From contig NZ_JAALJH010000003.1 in the NCBI RefSeq assembly GCF_011064615.1, positions 62,001 through 126,000 of the forward strand: DNA of 64,000 nt, read 5' to 3'. Below the pieces are notes generated by a model, which was given only the letters and a program-made list of their open reading frames with translations, made no database searches and was not told where the DNA came from. Shown one piece after another: positions 45,522 through 54,216 of the stretch. Positions within the stretch are counted from its first letter, which is position 1. Every line of letters starts with the position of its first letter. The position numbers and the translations under genes were made by a program. The DNA comes from Aquisphaera insulae. GTDB taxonomy: Bacteria > Planctomycetota > Planctomycetia > Isosphaerales > Isosphaeraceae.

Positions 45522-46634
45522 TCAAGGGACATCCGGATTCATTGGCGGGAACGCGAAGTAGTCGCGAGGTGACCTCGTCGTGACAATATAGGGGACATAT
45601 CCGGGCCGGAGCGGCACCGGGCCACCGGGGCCGACGAAGTACTCGAACTTGTCGTGGTGGAAGAGGCCCAGGGCCGAACCGAGCAGGCCGTGCGCCTTGG
45701 AGGCCAGCCCCTTCAGGCAGTTGGCGCAGCCCTTGCCGCCGCAGAGGCCGCAGGTCCGACCGCAGAGGCCGCTGCCGCCGCACGAGCCGCAGCCCTTGCC
45801 GCCGCAGAGGCCGCAGAGCTTCTTGAGCAGGCCGCAGCCGCCGCAGGCATTGCAGCCGTTGCCGCCGCAGGCGTCGCACGCGGTGCCGATGCCGAACCCG
45901 CCGCAGCCGCCGCAGCCCCGCCCGCCGCAGAACTTGCAGTGCAGCTTGTTCAGCAGGTTGCCCAGGTGCGAGTGGATCCCGCCGACCTTGCAGCCCGGGT
46001 CGCCGCAGGCCGACTGGCCCGAGGGGGCCACCGTCTGGGACGTCGGGACCGGGGCCGGGGCCGCCGACTGGCCGGTCGCCGCGACCGTGGAGGCGTGGCA
46101 CGGGGCGAAGTGCTTCTTGTGTCCCGAGCCGGTGACGGTCACCGGGTCGCCGCAGGCCAGGCCGTCGCCGCCCTTGCCGAAGAGGCCGCAGCCCTTGCCG
46201 CCGAGCCCGCTACCGCAGCCGTCGCCGTGGAAGAGCCCCTTGCCGAGGCAGAACCCGCAGCCGCCGGCGCCGTGGCCGGCGCCCGCACCGCAGCCCAGCC
46301 CGTGGCCACAGCCTCCATCGCCGCAGCCACCGTGGCCGTGGCCGTGGCCGTCGCCGTCGTGACCGTGGAAGAGCCCCGCGGCCTTGCCGAACAGGCCGTG
46401 GATCGGCCCGGTCACCGTGCCCAGGGCCTTGGCGGCCTCCGCGTGATAGTCCTTGGCATAGTGGCCATAGGGGACGGGCGGGGCGAAGTATTCGCCGCCC
46501 GTCGAGTAGTCATACGCCGGGACCTCGCGCGGCATCGTGTGCCAGCCGTCGCCCCTCGCCCGGCTGATGCCGAGCCCGAGGACGGCCGCCAGGGTGATCG
46601 CCAGGGGCACGCCTCGCCATTTTCCGAAACGCAT
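45522..46634 (-). CDS. Secreted Cys/Gly/His-rich repeat protein
   Basis: 370 residues. A signal peptide ([19 protein letters not shown]) leads to a chain dominated by Gly, Cys and His. Between about 95 and 160 are Gly/His/Cys stretches ([16 protein letters not shown]); from about 230 come DnaJ-like CxxCGGxGC units ([19 protein letters not shown] and several copies). Such CxxCxGxG repeats bind zinc in DnaJ, but here they are in an exported protein. Likely a metal-binding or disulfide-crosslinked cell-surface protein; no family match is claimed. ATG 46634 has AGGTAAGGG before it. The codon-like bias in other frames mirrors the repeats, so overlapping frames are shadows. Confidence 0.72.
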   Translation of the reverse strand: MRFGKWRGVPLAITLAAVLGLGISRARGDGWHTMPREVPAYDYSTGGEYFAPPVPYGHYAKDYHAEAAKALGTVTGPIHGLFGKAAGLFHGHDGDGHGHGHGGCGDGGCGHGLGCGAGAGHGAGGCGFCLGKGLFHGDGCGSGLGGKGCGLFGKGGDGLACGDPVTVTGSGHKKHFAPCHASTVAATGQSAAPAPVPTSQTVAPSGQSACGDPGCKVGGIHSHLGNLLNKLHCKFCGGRGCGGCGGFGIGTACDACGGNGCNACGGCGLLKKLCGLCGGKGCGSCGGSGLCGRTCGLCGGKGCANCLKGLASKAHGLLGSALGLFHHDKFEYFVGPGGPVPLRPGYVPYIVTTRSPRDYFAFPPMNPDVP

Positions 46635-46858
46635 GGTCAATCCCTTACCTGTACTTCCATGGATCCTCCTGGAGTGTCCGGAATCAAGCGAGCAAGCGGT
46701 GGGTGTGCCCGGGCTGTCCTGCGCACGGGCGACGCCATCTGCCCCGGCCGCGAGCAGGGTCGCGAGGGCGAGTCGGATCGCGGGGAGGAATGAGCAAGGC
46801 TGCCGTCCCGTCCCGTCGCGTCCGATCGCTCGCGCCGACGACGCCCCGGGACGCTCCC

Positions 46859-46883
46859 GATCCCCGTTCGCTCCACGGGGATC
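46859..46883. terminator. Hairpin, possible terminator
   Basis: GATCCCCGT pairs perfectly with ACGGGGATC across a 7-base loop, about 250 bases after the stop of the gene at 47127. No T-run follows. Confidence 0.35.
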
Positions 46884-46910
46884 CTCGGTCCCTGCGTCCT
46901 CCGCGGCGCG

Positions 46911-46931
46911 GCCCCCGCCTGGCGCGGGGGC
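46911..46931. terminator. GC-rich hairpin, possible terminator
   Basis: GCCCCCGC pairs with GCGGGGGC across a 5-base loop, about 200 bases downstream of the gene ending at 47127. Followed by no T-run; terminator or processing site. Confidence 0.35.
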
Positions 46932-47126
46932 GGCCTTCGGTCCCTGATCTGGCCTCGACCTTGTGGATCGACCTCTTGCCGACGTCTTCTCGACCGAAAT
47001 CGACGGCCGGCGCGCGAGGAAAGTCCGATCCCCCGCGCCAGGCGAGAGGACCGGACTTTTCCGAAAATCGAATCGACTCGAATGGGAGCGGCGAACCGAT
47101 GCCGCCCGCTCCCGATCCGATTCCGC

Positions 47127-47942
47127 TCAGTGCCCCTTGCCCTTGCCGTAGACCATCTCCGCCGGCAGGTCGCTGACGGACTGGCCCGCCGGGTCGTAGG
47201 TGATGGCCGCGTGGGCCTCCCGCGCCTTGTCGCCGCGGGCCGCCCGCCTGGCCTGGATGTCATGCCGCAGCCCGCTGACGCCGATCAGGTGGCCGATGAC
47301 GTGCGGCCTGCCCGTGGACGCGCCGTCGATGCCCGTCTGGGCCGCCGGGATGCTCGAGGTCTTGACGGCCGGGTCGTACGGGCTGGAGCCCGAGCCCGGA
47401 CGCGTGCCGAGCGCCGCGGTCTGCGGCCCGGCCGGCCGATAGGGCATCGCCGACCGGGAGACGCCCACGGGTGACGGGCCGGCGTCGGCCATCGCGGACG
47501 GATTCATCTCGCCGGGGCCGACCACGGCATGGCCGGGGGCATTCGCGCTCGCCATCGCCGGGCCGCCGACGCTGGCGTGGCCCGCCGGGTAATTCTCCAC
47601 GATCGTCACCGGGCCGGACACGACCGTGCCCGCCTCGCAGGCCGCGCACGGGACGCCGGGCTGGCCGTGCGAGTGCACCACCTGGCCGGGGATCGCACCG
47701 GCCGGCAGGACCGCCGGGGGCGGGGGGACGTCCACGCCGTCCCGCTTCTTCGCGCGGGCCCGCTGGCATTCGACGCAGTATCGCGATCCGAACAGGCCCT
47801 TGTGCTGATGCTTGGGCGCCTGGACGACGGCCGTGACGACCTCGCCGCCGGCCGCCACCGGATCATCGGCCGCCTTCGCCATCGACGGTGCCACCAGCGC
47901 CAGGCCGCAGAGGCCCAGGCCAATTCGAGCGAGGGTACGCAT
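47127..47942 (-). CDS. Secreted protein of unknown function
   Basis: 271 residues starting MRTLARIGLGLCGLALVAPSM, a signal peptide. Near residue 55 is CVECQRARAKKRDG and near 95 CAACEAG, two CxxC pairs that could bind metal or form disulfides. The remainder is low-complexity and Ala/Pro/Gly-rich. Ribosome-binding site AAAGGAG before the ATG at 47942. It is the upstream member of the run of three secreted minus-strand genes, sharing CxxC motifs with the Cys-rich neighbour. No known family. Confidence 0.7.
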   Translation of the reverse strand: MRTLARIGLGLCGLALVAPSMAKAADDPVAAGGEVVTAVVQAPKHQHKGLFGSRYCVECQRARAKKRDGVDVPPPPAVLPAGAIPGQVVHSHGQPGVPCAACEAGTVVSGPVTIVENYPAGHASVGGPAMASANAPGHAVVGPGEMNPSAMADAGPSPVGVSRSAMPYRPAGPQTAALGTRPGSGSSPYDPAVKTSSIPAAQTGIDGASTGRPHVIGHLIGVSGLRHDIQARRAARGDKAREAHAAITYDPAGQSVSDLPAEMVYGKGKGH

Positions 47943-48273
47943 ACGGGGAACTCCTTTCCCAGGCTCGCGCCTTGCGCGCCGCCGGCATCCACGGGCGGTG
48001 CGACCGAACCGAACCGGAAGATCCATGCGGATTCCATCGGGAACGCGGGCGCTGCTCCTGTCACGACGATCGCCGCTGGCGGCTGGATGTCCTTCCCCAC
48101 CGCCCGTCGAAGATCCTCGGCCAGGACACCGGAACCGGCCCGACCGTCGCGAAACGCCCGCGCCGGAGGACCGGACCTCCCGATACATCCCCTATGATCG
48201 GCATCACCCGAGGGCCGCTTGCGTCAAACTTCTCCCTCGAGCGTTTCGGCGGGTGCCGGCCCCTTGAGGAAAA
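47943..48273. other. Intergenic region without identified features
   Basis: About 330 bases between a secreted-protein start and the 3' end of the HEAT-repeat gene. A TTGACG-like hexamer on the minus strand (48227-48222) has no matching -10 at 17 bases. Nothing else is recognised. Confidence 0.4.
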
Positions 48274-49875
48274 TCAATGCGTGAGGGTGGTTTTCCGGCC
48301 ACGACGATGGAAAACCTCGAGCTCCTGGCTGATCCAGTATGCCTCGTCCGCCATCGCGCCACGCCCGACGGCCTCCTGCATGGCCTCCAGCATCCAGTGC
48401 CTGGTTGATCCCCCCGGCGGGAATAGCTCTTGGCGCGCGACCAAGAGATCCCACTTGATCAGGGAGAACGCCTCGGACGGTGACATCCCGTCGCCATCTG
48501 AAAGCCAATCGCGGATTTCAGGAAGTAGTTGCCGAAGGGCCTGGTCCGGCAGGAGCTTGATGAAGGACTTGTAATCGGGCGCCGGATCGCGCGGGCTCAA
48601 GGTCGCCAGAAAGAGGGATACTCTTGTTCCCCCGCCTTCGCGAGGGTTCCTACGGGTGGATCCCGATGACTCTGCATCGATCTCCATCAGCGTCCTGAAC
48701 AGAGACAGGAGCGTTTTCCTTGGATAACTCCGTAGCAGTCGCACCAGGACCGGGCGGCGGATAGCCTGGTCTCGAGACCGCCACCTCGAGGCCAGAGCGG
48801 AGATGAGTTCAGCCCGATCGACCTCACATTCCGATCCACACACCGACTCAAGCGTATCCAGGTAGCTCACCAAGAATTCGGCGACGGTCCCGCGGAGCCA
48901 AGGGTCCGACTCGTGCAAGACGCGGAAGAGCGTTGGATGGCTGCCCCTTCGGGAGACTCTCCGAGCCTCACTGCGGCGATCAAGGAGTGATTCGCTGTGC
49001 CCGAGTGCCTTCACCATGATCCGCGCCTCGTCACGGGTGGTCGGGGCCTTCGCGGCCTCGAAGAGCACGGAGAGGGCTTTCGGCTGTGCCAGCCCGATCG
49101 CCACCAGGGCCTCGTAGGCGATGGTCCGCACCCGCGGGTCCGGATCATGGATCGCCCCGCGGAGGGCCTCCGCAACCTCCACTCGCGGGCTCGCCGACTT
49201 CCGAAGCATGGTTGCGACTTCGCGCCGAATGGCGAAGTCGGGATCGCGCAGGCCCAGGCACTCCGCGTCGACAACCGGATCGGAATGCGGGTCCGTCGCG
49301 GCCAGGGCCCGGTGGGCGCTCATCCGCACGGCTGGATCGGGTTCGCTCGCGAGGCGGCGGACGACCATCGGGACGAGAGCCGGCCGCCGCGCGACGTTCA
49401 CGGCATGCACCGCCTGAAGGCGGACGCGAGCCTCCGCATCGCCAAGGGCCGATTCCAGCGCCCCATCCCCCTCGGGTGTGCCGGCGACCGCCAGCACGAG
49501 CAGGGCACGAGCCCGGACATGATCGGGCTGCCCTCGAACCAGGCGCAAGGCCGCCGGGACCGCCGGTGACGCGCCGGTTCCCAACCCGACCAGGACGTCC
49601 GCGGCGGCCTCGCAGACCCCCTCGTCGCGGTCGTCGAGGCGATCCCCAAGGGCGACGGCCATGGGTGATGCCTCTTCTCCGGAAAGCCGCAATTGGCGAA
49701 GGCCCAGCACGGCGTCGCGGCGCGTGTCGGCATCGGGACTTTGGAGGGCCAGGAGGAGTGCCCCCAGGTTCTCGGCCTTCGGGCGTCCTCTCGTGAATTC
49801 GATCGCGAACGCTGCCGCGATCGCGATCAGGGCGACGACCTGCAGGACGCGGATCGCGAGTCTCACGGAAGGCAT
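48274..49875 (-). CDS. HEAT-repeat membrane-anchored protein
   Basis: 533 residues. An N-terminal transmembrane helix (LQVVALIAIAAAFAIEF, about 10-27) is followed by HEAT/PBS-lyase-type helical repeats, for example DADTRRDAVLGLRQL, DAEARVRLQAVHAV, DPAVRMSAHRALAATD and DPDPRVRTIAYEALVAIG, through about residue 270. The C-terminal about 260 residues are helical without clear repeats. Likely a scaffold at the envelope. ATG 49875 with GAGGACGG upstream; it follows the DUF1501 gene by about 80 bases. No enzyme motif seen. Confidence 0.78.
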   Translation of the reverse strand: MPSVRLAIRVLQVVALIAIAAAFAIEFTRGRPKAENLGALLLALQSPDADTRRDAVLGLRQLRLSGEEASPMAVALGDRLDDRDEGVCEAAADVLVGLGTGASPAVPAALRLVRGQPDHVRARALLVLAVAGTPEGDGALESALGDAEARVRLQAVHAVNVARRPALVPMVVRRLASEPDPAVRMSAHRALAATDPHSDPVVDAECLGLRDPDFAIRREVATMLRKSASPRVEVAEALRGAIHDPDPRVRTIAYEALVAIGLAQPKALSVLFEAAKAPTTRDEARIMVKALGHSESLLDRRSEARRVSRRGSHPTLFRVLHESDPWLRGTVAEFLVSYLDTLESVCGSECEVDRAELISALASRWRSRDQAIRRPVLVRLLRSYPRKTLLSLFRTLMEIDAESSGSTRRNPREGGGTRVSLFLATLSPRDPAPDYKSFIKLLPDQALRQLLPEIRDWLSDGDGMSPSEAFSLIKWDLLVARQELFPPGGSTRHWMLEAMQEAVGRGAMADEAYWISQELEVFHRRGRKTTLTH

Positions 49876-49954
49876 ACCGGGACCGTCCTCGGAGGAGGGA
49901 GCGGGCACCGCCCCAAGGGCGTGTCGGGCATCTCGTCTCGATCGAACCCCGATC

Positions 49955-51271
49955 TCAGCCGAACAACTCCGGCACGAACTTGCCGCCATCGACGACCTTG
50001 ATGGGCCGGCCGATCGGCGTGTCGACCTCCTTCGTTGCGTTCACGCCCAGGCCGTGGCAGAACGAGGCCATCAGGTCGGGGACGCTCACGGGCCGGTCCT
50101 TGACCTCGGTCCCGTCCGGGTTCGACGCCCCGATGACCTGCCCGCCGCGGACGCCGCCGCCGGCCAGGGCGACGTTGAAGACCCGGGGGAAGTGGTCGCG
50201 GCCGGCGTTCGCGTTGATCTTCGGCGTCCGGCCGAACTCGCCCATCCAGATTACCAGGGTCTTGCCGAGCATCCCGCGCTCCTTCAGGTCGCGGATCAGC
50301 GTCGCGAAGGCGGGATCCACCTGGCCGGCCAGGGTCTTGACCCGGTTGTTGACCTCCTGGTGCGTATCCCAGCCATTCGAGCGGACCTCCACGAAGGTCA
50401 CGCCCGTCTCCACCAGGCGGCGGGCCAGCAGGCACCCCTGGCCGAAGGCGGTCCGGCCGTAGGCATCCCGCAGGGCGGGACTCTCCTGATCGAGGTTGAA
50501 CGCCTTCATCTCCGGCGACAGCACCATCCGCGCCGTCTGCGTGTAGACCGCCCGGTGGTCCCGCACGCGATCGGCGCCGCCGTTGGTGCCGAAGCCGGCG
50601 GTCTCGAGATGATTGAGCAGGCCGAGCCGCCGCTTGAAGCGGTCGGTGGCCACCCTCGGCTGGGTGTTGTCCGGCGGTCGTTCCGCGTTCTGGATCACGA
50701 ACGGCTCGAGTGACGCCCCAAGGAACCCGGCCCCGGCGGTTGCCCCGCCGATGCTGACGATGTGAGGCAGGTCGAACTTGCTCTCGCCGAGCTCCGCGGC
50801 GATCGAGCAGCCGATGTGCGGGTGCTTGAGGGTGGCCGAGGGGACGTAACCGGTGTGGAGCTGATAGGTCGCCCGCTGATGGTTCGCCTCCTTGTTGGTC
50901 ATCGAGCGGACGAGCGCGATCTCCTTCATGACCTTCGCGGTCTGGCCCCAGCCTTCGGCGATCGAGATCCCCGGCACCGAGGTCTCGATGGCCTTGGTGG
51001 CGCCGCCGTGCTCGGTGCCCGGCTTGGGGTCGAAGGTCTCGAGCTGGCTCGGGCCGCCGCCCATCCAGAGGAGGATGCAGGCCATCTGCCGCTTCCGCAG
51101 CTCATCCGCCTTCAGGACCATCAGGTCCGTGAAGGTCGCGGGGAGCACGCCCGAACCCGCGCCGGCGGCGAGGCCGGCAATCCCCCAGCTCATCGTCCGG
51201 ATGAAGCCGCGGCGGCTCACCACGCCCTGGCCGTTCATCCCCACCTTCACGATGCTCGACTCGTCCGTCAT
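49955..51271 (-). CDS. DUF1501 protein, Tat-exported
   Basis: 438 residues. A twin-arginine signal (VVSRRGFIRTMSWGIAGLAAG) is followed by a DUF1501 domain, a planctomycete family with an alkaline-phosphatase-like or sulfatase-related fold (segments ILLWMGGGPSQLETFDPKPG and VIWMGEFGRTPKIN near the C-terminus). The DUF1549/DUF1553 gene just upstream on the strand is its usual companion, and the two start close together. The reaction of this pair is not established. GGGAGTC ribosome-binding site before ATG 51271. Confidence 0.88.
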   Translation of the reverse strand: MTDESSIVKVGMNGQGVVSRRGFIRTMSWGIAGLAAGAGSGVLPATFTDLMVLKADELRKRQMACILLWMGGGPSQLETFDPKPGTEHGGATKAIETSVPGISIAEGWGQTAKVMKEIALVRSMTNKEANHQRATYQLHTGYVPSATLKHPHIGCSIAAELGESKFDLPHIVSIGGATAGAGFLGASLEPFVIQNAERPPDNTQPRVATDRFKRRLGLLNHLETAGFGTNGGADRVRDHRAVYTQTARMVLSPEMKAFNLDQESPALRDAYGRTAFGQGCLLARRLVETGVTFVEVRSNGWDTHQEVNNRVKTLAGQVDPAFATLIRDLKERGMLGKTLVIWMGEFGRTPKINANAGRDHFPRVFNVALAGGGVRGGQVIGASNPDGTEVKDRPVSVPDLMASFCHGLGVNATKEVDTPIGRPIKVVDGGKFVPELFG

Positions 51272-51311
51272 GTCTGACTCCCGTGGTCTGGTGCTTCCGG
51301 ATCGTAGACGC

Positions 51312-53315
51312 TCACCGCCGCGAGATGAACTCGGTGCTGTTGACGAGGGCCCAGTTGATGTCCTCGAACGCCTCGGCGCGGTTGCCGACCCGGCCGATAT
51401 AGGCGGAGCAGGTCTCCACCTCCTTCGCGTTCGGCTGCCGCGAGAGCGTGCGCAGGTAGAGCCGGTTGAGGGCCTCGCGATCGCTCGAGGACGACGCCAG
51501 GATCTCCGCCAGGACGGTCCCCGGCCGGGCCTGCGTGCGGGCCTGGACGAGCGGCCCGTTCATCAGGAAGAGGGCCTGGGGGATGGTCCCGAGGATCTCG
51601 TCCGGGCTGGCCGAGGGGTCCATCGCGAAGAGGGCACCGAACAGGGCGCGGGGGCCGCCGGCACGGACCTGCTTGTTGGCGCCCTTGCCCTGGATCGGGG
51701 CGCCGCCGAGCCCCGTCGCCTGGGCGAGCTGCGCCGGGTTCTTCACCTTCGCCACCGGCGTCTTGCCGTCGGCACCCTTGGCGGCCTTCCCCTTCTTCCC
51801 GTCCGCGGGGAGGGGCGCCGGCCGAAGGTCCTCGGGCAGTCCCAGCGCCTGGACCAGCGAATCGGCGATCTGGTCCGGCCGGAGCCGGCTCGGGCAGGCG
51901 GCGGCGAACGACGCCTTGCCCGCCGGGTTGGCCGTCGAGCGGACCCGACGCTGGTAGGCCTCGGTGTTGGTGATCGTCCGCAGCAGCCAGCGGACGTCAT
52001 AGCCCCCCTTCTGCCACTGGTCCGCGAGCGTCTCCACGACCTCCTTCGCCTTCGGGGTCCGCTCGGGCCCGATGTCATCGACCAGGTCATAGAACGAGTC
52101 GCCCATGAGCACGAACCAGATCCGGTTGACGAAGGCCCGGGCGAACCAGGGGTTGTCCTGGCCCGTGATGTACGAGGCCCCGAGCACCCGCCGGCCGGGG
52201 GCGTCGAGCGTCTCCGGGAGGCTGGAGACCTCCTTGGTGGAGGACGCCAGGAAGAACCTCGGCGCCACGGGTATCTGCTTCTTGGGGTCGGCGAGATCGG
52301 GCATCGCGTACCGGGCGCGAGGGACGGCCTCCACGCTGAAGACCGGCAGTTGCCCGGCCATGCCGCGCTCGACGTTGCGGGCTCGCGTGCCGGAGAAGAA
52401 GGCGGCCAGCTCGTGGAACTGCTGCCGCTTCCAGGAGTCGGTCTTGTGGTCGTGGCATTCGGCACACTGGATCTGGACGCCCAGGAAGAGCCTGGAGACC
52501 TCGCCGGCCATCTCCACGGGCTTGGCCTCGCTGGCGAGCGAGAAGGCCACGGCGCCGTTCTCGTCCACCCGGCCGGTCGCCGTGATCATCGCGGTGACGA
52601 TCTCGTCCCAGGGCCGGTTCTTGCGGAACTGCGCCTCCAGCCATTCCTCGAGCAGGTCGTAGCGGACCTGACCGGGGTTCTGGTTCGTCGCGTGGAACCG
52701 GATCGTATCCCGCCAGTAGCGGGCCCAGTTCTGGGCCATGCCGGGGCTCTCGAGCAGGGCGTCGATGAGCTTCGCCCTCTTGTCCTTGGCGCGATCGTTC
52801 ACGAAGACGGCCACCTGCTCGGGAGTCGGCGGCGAACCGGCCAGGTCGAGGTGGATCCGCCGGACGAACTCCACGTCGCTGGTCGGCGGCGCGGGCTCAA
52901 CCTTCGGGCTCTTCTCCCTGAGGAACCTCGCCAGCATGGCGTCGAGCTGCGCCGGCGTCAGCGTCGGCGGCGTGACCGTCCTCGCCGGCCGCTTCGGCAT
53001 CGGGGTCTTCGCCGCCTGCCGCTTCGAGTCGGCCGCGTCCTTTCGGACGGCCCCATTCAGATCGCGCAGGGCCTTGAGCAATTCCCGCGATTCGCCCGCG
53101 CCGGACTTCGCCGGCGTTGCGGCCGGCTCATCCTTCATGGCTTGCTCGCCGTCCGTGTCCCGTGACATTTCCGACTGCCCGGGGGCAGGGGGCGTGGGCT
53201 TATTCGAGTCCTGATGGGCGTGGACCGCCCCGCCGACGAACTCGATCGCGAGGCCGATCGTCACGACTCGCAGGAAACCCACCCAACCCCGCCGATCGCC
53301 TCGACTCTCACTCAT
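51312..53315 (-). CDS. Secreted DUF1549/DUF1553 protein
   Basis: 667 residues. An N-terminal helix (FLRVVTIGLAIEFVGGAV) acts as signal or anchor. The DUF1549 region (VRRIHLDLAGSPPTPEQV, RFHATNQ) is followed by a CAECHDH motif about 270 and a DUF1553 region (RAFVNRIWFVLMGDSFYDLVDDIGP) toward the C-terminus. CAECH is a haem-c-like CxxCH. This planctomycete family forms a conserved pair with DUF1501 and is thought to be a secreted redox or hydrolytic enzyme. Its stop is 40 bases before the DUF1501 start. ATG 53315 is chosen for the signal. Confidence 0.88.
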   Translation of the reverse strand: MSESRGDRRGWVGFLRVVTIGLAIEFVGGAVHAHQDSNKPTPPAPGQSEMSRDTDGEQAMKDEPAATPAKSGAGESRELLKALRDLNGAVRKDAADSKRQAAKTPMPKRPARTVTPPTLTPAQLDAMLARFLREKSPKVEPAPPTSDVEFVRRIHLDLAGSPPTPEQVAVFVNDRAKDKRAKLIDALLESPGMAQNWARYWRDTIRFHATNQNPGQVRYDLLEEWLEAQFRKNRPWDEIVTAMITATGRVDENGAVAFSLASEAKPVEMAGEVSRLFLGVQIQCAECHDHKTDSWKRQQFHELAAFFSGTRARNVERGMAGQLPVFSVEAVPRARYAMPDLADPKKQIPVAPRFFLASSTKEVSSLPETLDAPGRRVLGASYITGQDNPWFARAFVNRIWFVLMGDSFYDLVDDIGPERTPKAKEVVETLADQWQKGGYDVRWLLRTITNTEAYQRRVRSTANPAGKASFAAACPSRLRPDQIADSLVQALGLPEDLRPAPLPADGKKGKAAKGADGKTPVAKVKNPAQLAQATGLGGAPIQGKGANKQVRAGGPRALFGALFAMDPSASPDEILGTIPQALFLMNGPLVQARTQARPGTVLAEILASSSSDREALNRLYLRTLSRQPNAKEVETCSAYIGRVGNRAEAFEDINWALVNSTEFISRR

Positions 53316-53482
53316 GGATCGATCCCCCCGCCGCGACTCCATCTCGTCCCCTGCCAGCTCGTTTCCGAGTGTTCACTCCATTGAACCCCAGGTTTCGCCC
53401 GAGGTATCACCGTTCGCTGAAGACTGTTGCTTCGGAAACAACCGAAGGTCAGTTATGCGGAGCTTAGCCCATAGTTTTTTGC

Positions 53483-53510
53483 TTGACTTGCTTCTCCGAT
53501 ACGCTAACTC
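53483..53510 (+). promoter_or_regulatory. Putative promoter in AT-rich gap
   Basis: TTGACT (53483-53488) and TAACTC (53505-53510) are separated by 16 bases, in the most AT-rich stretch of the window. The -10 is weak. It would serve the secreted lower-GC gene starting at 53604. Confidence 0.3.
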
Positions 53511-53603
53511 TGATATTCATCCTCATTTCAACGATTTCGGTCAAAATCTGTTGCCCCATTTCTCGACGACAGGCAAGGACCGCCTCTCTTTAAGGACCTG
53601 CAC

Positions 53604-54155
53604 ATGGGCGCTACCAGCCTCCTGTCCATCGTGTTCTGCCTTGCCTCGGTCATCTGCATCGTCGGAGGGCCGCCAGGAGCCGTGCGAGGCCAGAGTCCCC
53701 ATGATTACTCGGCTTCGAAGATCACAATCGAGCCGGATTTCCAGATGCGCCCACGAGAGCCCAGGCGAGTCGTGATCAAGGGTCAGAATCTAGAGAAATG
53801 CAGCTTCGTTGTTGTGACCTTCCGAGAAGAACGCCCGACATTCGTCGCCTTCGATGTGAAAAAGCCCGCCCAGTCAACGGAGGTCACCGCCATCCTTTCC
53901 TCCACGAGACCCCTAACACCTGAAAGACTCCTGGAATCGCCCGGGAAATCGCTGACGGAGGACCAGAAACTCCGTAAAGTGACGATCTGGCTACTGGATA
54001 AGAACTGGGAAGTCATTGCGGTCAAGGAAGGCCCGGATACTCTCGCGGCCCCTAAGGCCCTGCTCGCCGTAACCGGTCCCGGTGATATTGGAACTCCGAT
54101 CACACCGACTCCCCTGCCTCCGAAGTCAAACCCCTATGCTCCTACCGCACCATAA
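53604..54155 (+). CDS. Secreted protein of unknown function, lower GC
   Basis: 183 residues with a signal (LLSIVFCLASVICIVGG). The mature domain is beta-rich and compact (KITIEPDFQMRPREPRRVVIKGQNLEKCSF pattern, here quoted in part) and ends in a proline-rich tail (ITPTPLPPKSNPY). Its base composition is visibly lower in G+C than neighbours, and the region before it is AT-rich, so it may have been acquired more recently or be under special constraint. Could be an IPT/TIG-like beta domain, but this is only a suggestion. No family recognised. Confidence 0.68.
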   Translation: MGATSLLSIVFCLASVICIVGGPPGAVRGQSPHDYSASKITIEPDFQMRPREPRRVVIKGQNLEKCSFVVVTFREERPTFVAFDVKKPAQSTEVTAILSSTRPLTPERLLESPGKSLTEDQKLRKVTIWLLDKNWEVIAVKEGPDTLAAPKALLAVTGPGDIGTPITPTPLPPKSNPYAPTAP

Positions 54156-54216
54156 GAGACAGCCCCTCCCGTCGCGGCGACGGACGGAGCCTGCGCCCCT
54201 TTTCCCTAATCCCTCG

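Larger units (their letters stand above)
46635..47126. other. Intergenic stretch with two GC hairpins
   Basis: About 490 bases without a credible gene; the open frames here are arginine-rich shadows. It should carry the promoter of the Cys-rich gene, although no clear -10/-35 pair is seen, and the 3' end of the gene ending at 47127. Confidence 0.5.

Noticed and set aside
45654..46793. Alanine-rich frame antisense to the Cys-rich gene
   Set aside because: Direct mirror of the repeat-rich gene; no independent evidence.
46637..47263. Minus-strand frame in the gap before the Cys-rich gene
   Set aside because: Arg/Ser-rich, no ribosome-binding site, and overlaps another gene's 3' end.
54169..54183. 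CCGTCGC/GCGACGG mini-hairpin after the lower-GC gene
   Set aside because: One-base loop and weak T-run; too little to call a terminator.
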